7,125 bases of DNA. Origin: Ramlibacter sp. GTDB lineage: Bacteria; Pseudomonadota; Gammaproteobacteria; Burkholderiales; Burkholderiaceae_C. The position numbers and the translations under genes were made by a program. The DNA lies in the NCBI GenBank assembly GCA_025351615.1, contig JANXVP010000452.1, positions 1 to 7,125 on the forward strand. Reading direction: 5' to 3'. The notes under the pieces are model-generated. The model made no database searches. It worked only from the letters and a program-made list of their open reading frames with translations, and was not told where the DNA came from. This document shows, piece after piece, positions 6,070 to 7,125 of the stretch (positions are counted from its first letter, which is position 1; every line of letters starts with the position of its first letter).

Positions 6070-7029
6070 TCACACGCTCGGGCCAATGGCTGTGCGCTCC
6101 AGCACCGCGAGGCGGGGCCGCTCGCCCTGCGCCTTGCCGGTAATCGGCGGCACGGGCAGGCTGGCGTCGCCCGGTGCGATCACGAAATGGTGGTCCAGCG
6201 AATACCAGCGACCGTGCACATCGGCGTCGGGCGCCGCTTCGCTGCCGTGCAGAACATATTGACCGACCAGGGCCCGCGTCACGCCGAACTGCACGTCGGT
6301 GTCTAGGTGGGGATCGTCGCTGGAATAAACCTGCGAGAACTGCGTCTTGAACCCCGGCTTGAAAATCAGGAAATGGATATGGGCGGGCCGCATGTTGTGG
6401 CGACCCTGGGCCCGCAGCAACGCCCCGACCGGGCCGCTCAGCGGAATTGGATAGCCGCAGGGCTTGATGCTGCGAAAAGCGATGTGCCCGTGCGCATCGG
6501 TCATGAATTTCCCGCGCAGGTTCATGTCGGCCTGGCCCGGATCCTGGTTTTCGTAAAAGCCTTCCGCCGACGCCTGCCAGACATCGACTTGCGCGTCCGC
6601 AACCGGCCGCCCACCGCCGTCCCGCACCCAGGCATTGACGAAGACAGGATCTCCTGCCGATGGCGAGCGCACGATCGAGCCTCCGATGGGCGTCACCGGC
6701 GAGCCCTCTCGCCAGAACGGCCCCATCATGTTGGCAGTCGTTTCGTGCCGGGCGCCATCGGCGTTGTTCAGGAGGCAGACCAGCGCGGAAAGGCCGAGCG
6801 AGCCGGCCGCCAGCACCACCTCATTGTGGGATGGCGTGGTCAGTTGCCCCAGTCTGGCGATGAACCCGCAAGCCTGGCGAAATTCCGCCTCCGTGAGCTG
6901 TGCGTCCCGGACGAAGCCGTGCATGTGCCGCACCGCCGCGCTCATGATCTGGCGGAAGCGGGCGTCGGGCGCCCGATCGATTTCCCCCAGCACTGCAAGG
7001 GTGACATCTGCTTCGGTCTCGATGATCAT
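6070..7029 (-). CDS. Intradiol ring-cleavage dioxygenase (catechol/hydroxyquinol 1,2-dioxygenase family)
   Basis: The 319-residue cytoplasmic enzyme uses non-heme Fe(III) and O2 to cleave a catechol-type ring between its two hydroxyls, giving a muconate or maleylacetate-type product. An N-terminal helical dimerisation domain (about 15-100, with RHMHGFVRDAQLTEAEF) marks the catechol/chlorocatechol/hydroxyquinol branch, not protocatechuate 3,4-dioxygenase. NMMGPFW follows at about 100. The Fe ligands are all present: Y159 (EGFYEN), Y193 (CGYPIP), H217 and H219 (RPAHIHF). R214 before them is the usual conserved arginine. GRHNMRPAHIHF looks most like hydroxyquinol 1,2-dioxygenases, but substrate is not certain. 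I chose ATG 7029 by its fit to family N-termini; GTG at 7056 would add nine residues. Neither has a clear ribosome binding site. No pathway partner gene is visible. Confidence 0.9.
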   Translation of the reverse strand: MIIETEADVTLAVLGEIDRAPDARFRQIMSAAVRHMHGFVRDAQLTEAEFRQACGFIARLGQLTTPSHNEVVLAAGSLGLSALVCLLNNADGARHETTANMMGPFWREGSPVTPIGGSIVRSPSAGDPVFVNAWVRDGGGRPVADAQVDVWQASAEGFYENQDPGQADMNLRGKFMTDAHGHIAFRSIKPCGYPIPLSGPVGALLRAQGRHNMRPAHIHFLIFKPGFKTQFSQVYSSDDPHLDTDVQFGVTRALVGQYVLHGSEAAPDADVHGRWYSLDHHFVIAPGDASLPVPPITGKAQGERPRLAVLERTAIGPSV

Positions 7030-7088
7030 GGTCGTTTGTGCGCGGGAGATGGTCACATGCAGGTGCCCAACCAGTACGATGATTCTTT

Positions 7089-7094
7089 ATTCTA
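7089..7094 (-). promoter_or_regulatory. Weak -10-like hexamer upstream of the dioxygenase
   Basis: Read on the minus strand this is TAGAAT, five of six matches to the sigma-70 -10 consensus, in a locally AT-rich stretch 60-65 bases before the chosen ATG. No -35 at standard spacing is visible; TTGCGG is 13 bases away, too close. A regulator-dependent promoter would fit an aromatic-catabolic gene, but this is only inferred. Confidence 0.2.
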
Positions 7095-7125
7095 CAAACC
7101 CGGACAGCCGCAACATCACGGCGCA

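Noticed and set aside
1..7125. CRISPR array, insertion sequence or toxin-antitoxin pair
   Set aside because: No regularly spaced repeats, terminal inverted repeats, transposase motifs or small paired toxin-like frames were found by eye.

Overview
The window looks like the chromosome of a GC-rich proteobacterium, most likely a betaproteobacterium of the Burkholderiales. This is inferred from base composition, protein style, a tRNA-Arg with an encoded CCA end, and an FNR/FixK-type promoter box. No sequence here fixes the genus. I see no transposase, integrase, CRISPR array or phage gene.

Layout. Bases 1-2313 hold two minus-strand genes: a small periplasmic c-type cytochrome followed, 46 bases downstream, by a P-type ATPase of the MgtA/MgtB (magnesium) class that runs off the left edge of the window. 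A near-perfect FNR/FixK-type palindrome (2438-2451) lies at the right distance from a -10-like element to drive this pair under low oxygen. An AT-rich promoter/operator region (about 2578-2640) then precedes a plus-strand three-gene operon (2642-4735): a TetR-type repressor, a stand-alone flavodiiron-like metallo-beta-lactamase-fold protein, and an alpha/beta hydrolase of the methylesterase/hydroxynitrile-lyase type. The right part is on the minus strand: an outer-membrane beta-barrel-like protein of unknown function (4865-5836), a tRNA-Arg(UCU) gene (5881-5957), and a complete intradiol ring-cleavage dioxygenase of the catechol/hydroxyquinol 1,2-dioxygenase family (6070-7029).

How the genes may work together. 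The cytochrome and ATPase probably form an oxygen-responsive operon. The TetR operon looks like a ligand-induced detoxification or catabolic unit: an esterase plus a di-iron protein under their own repressor. The dioxygenase suggests aromatic catabolism, but no partner pathway genes are in the window. I do not see a clearly new multi-gene system. The most interesting items are the FNR-box/cytochrome/Mg-ATPase arrangement, the unusual heme ligation expected for the cytochrome, and the TetR/di-iron/esterase operon.
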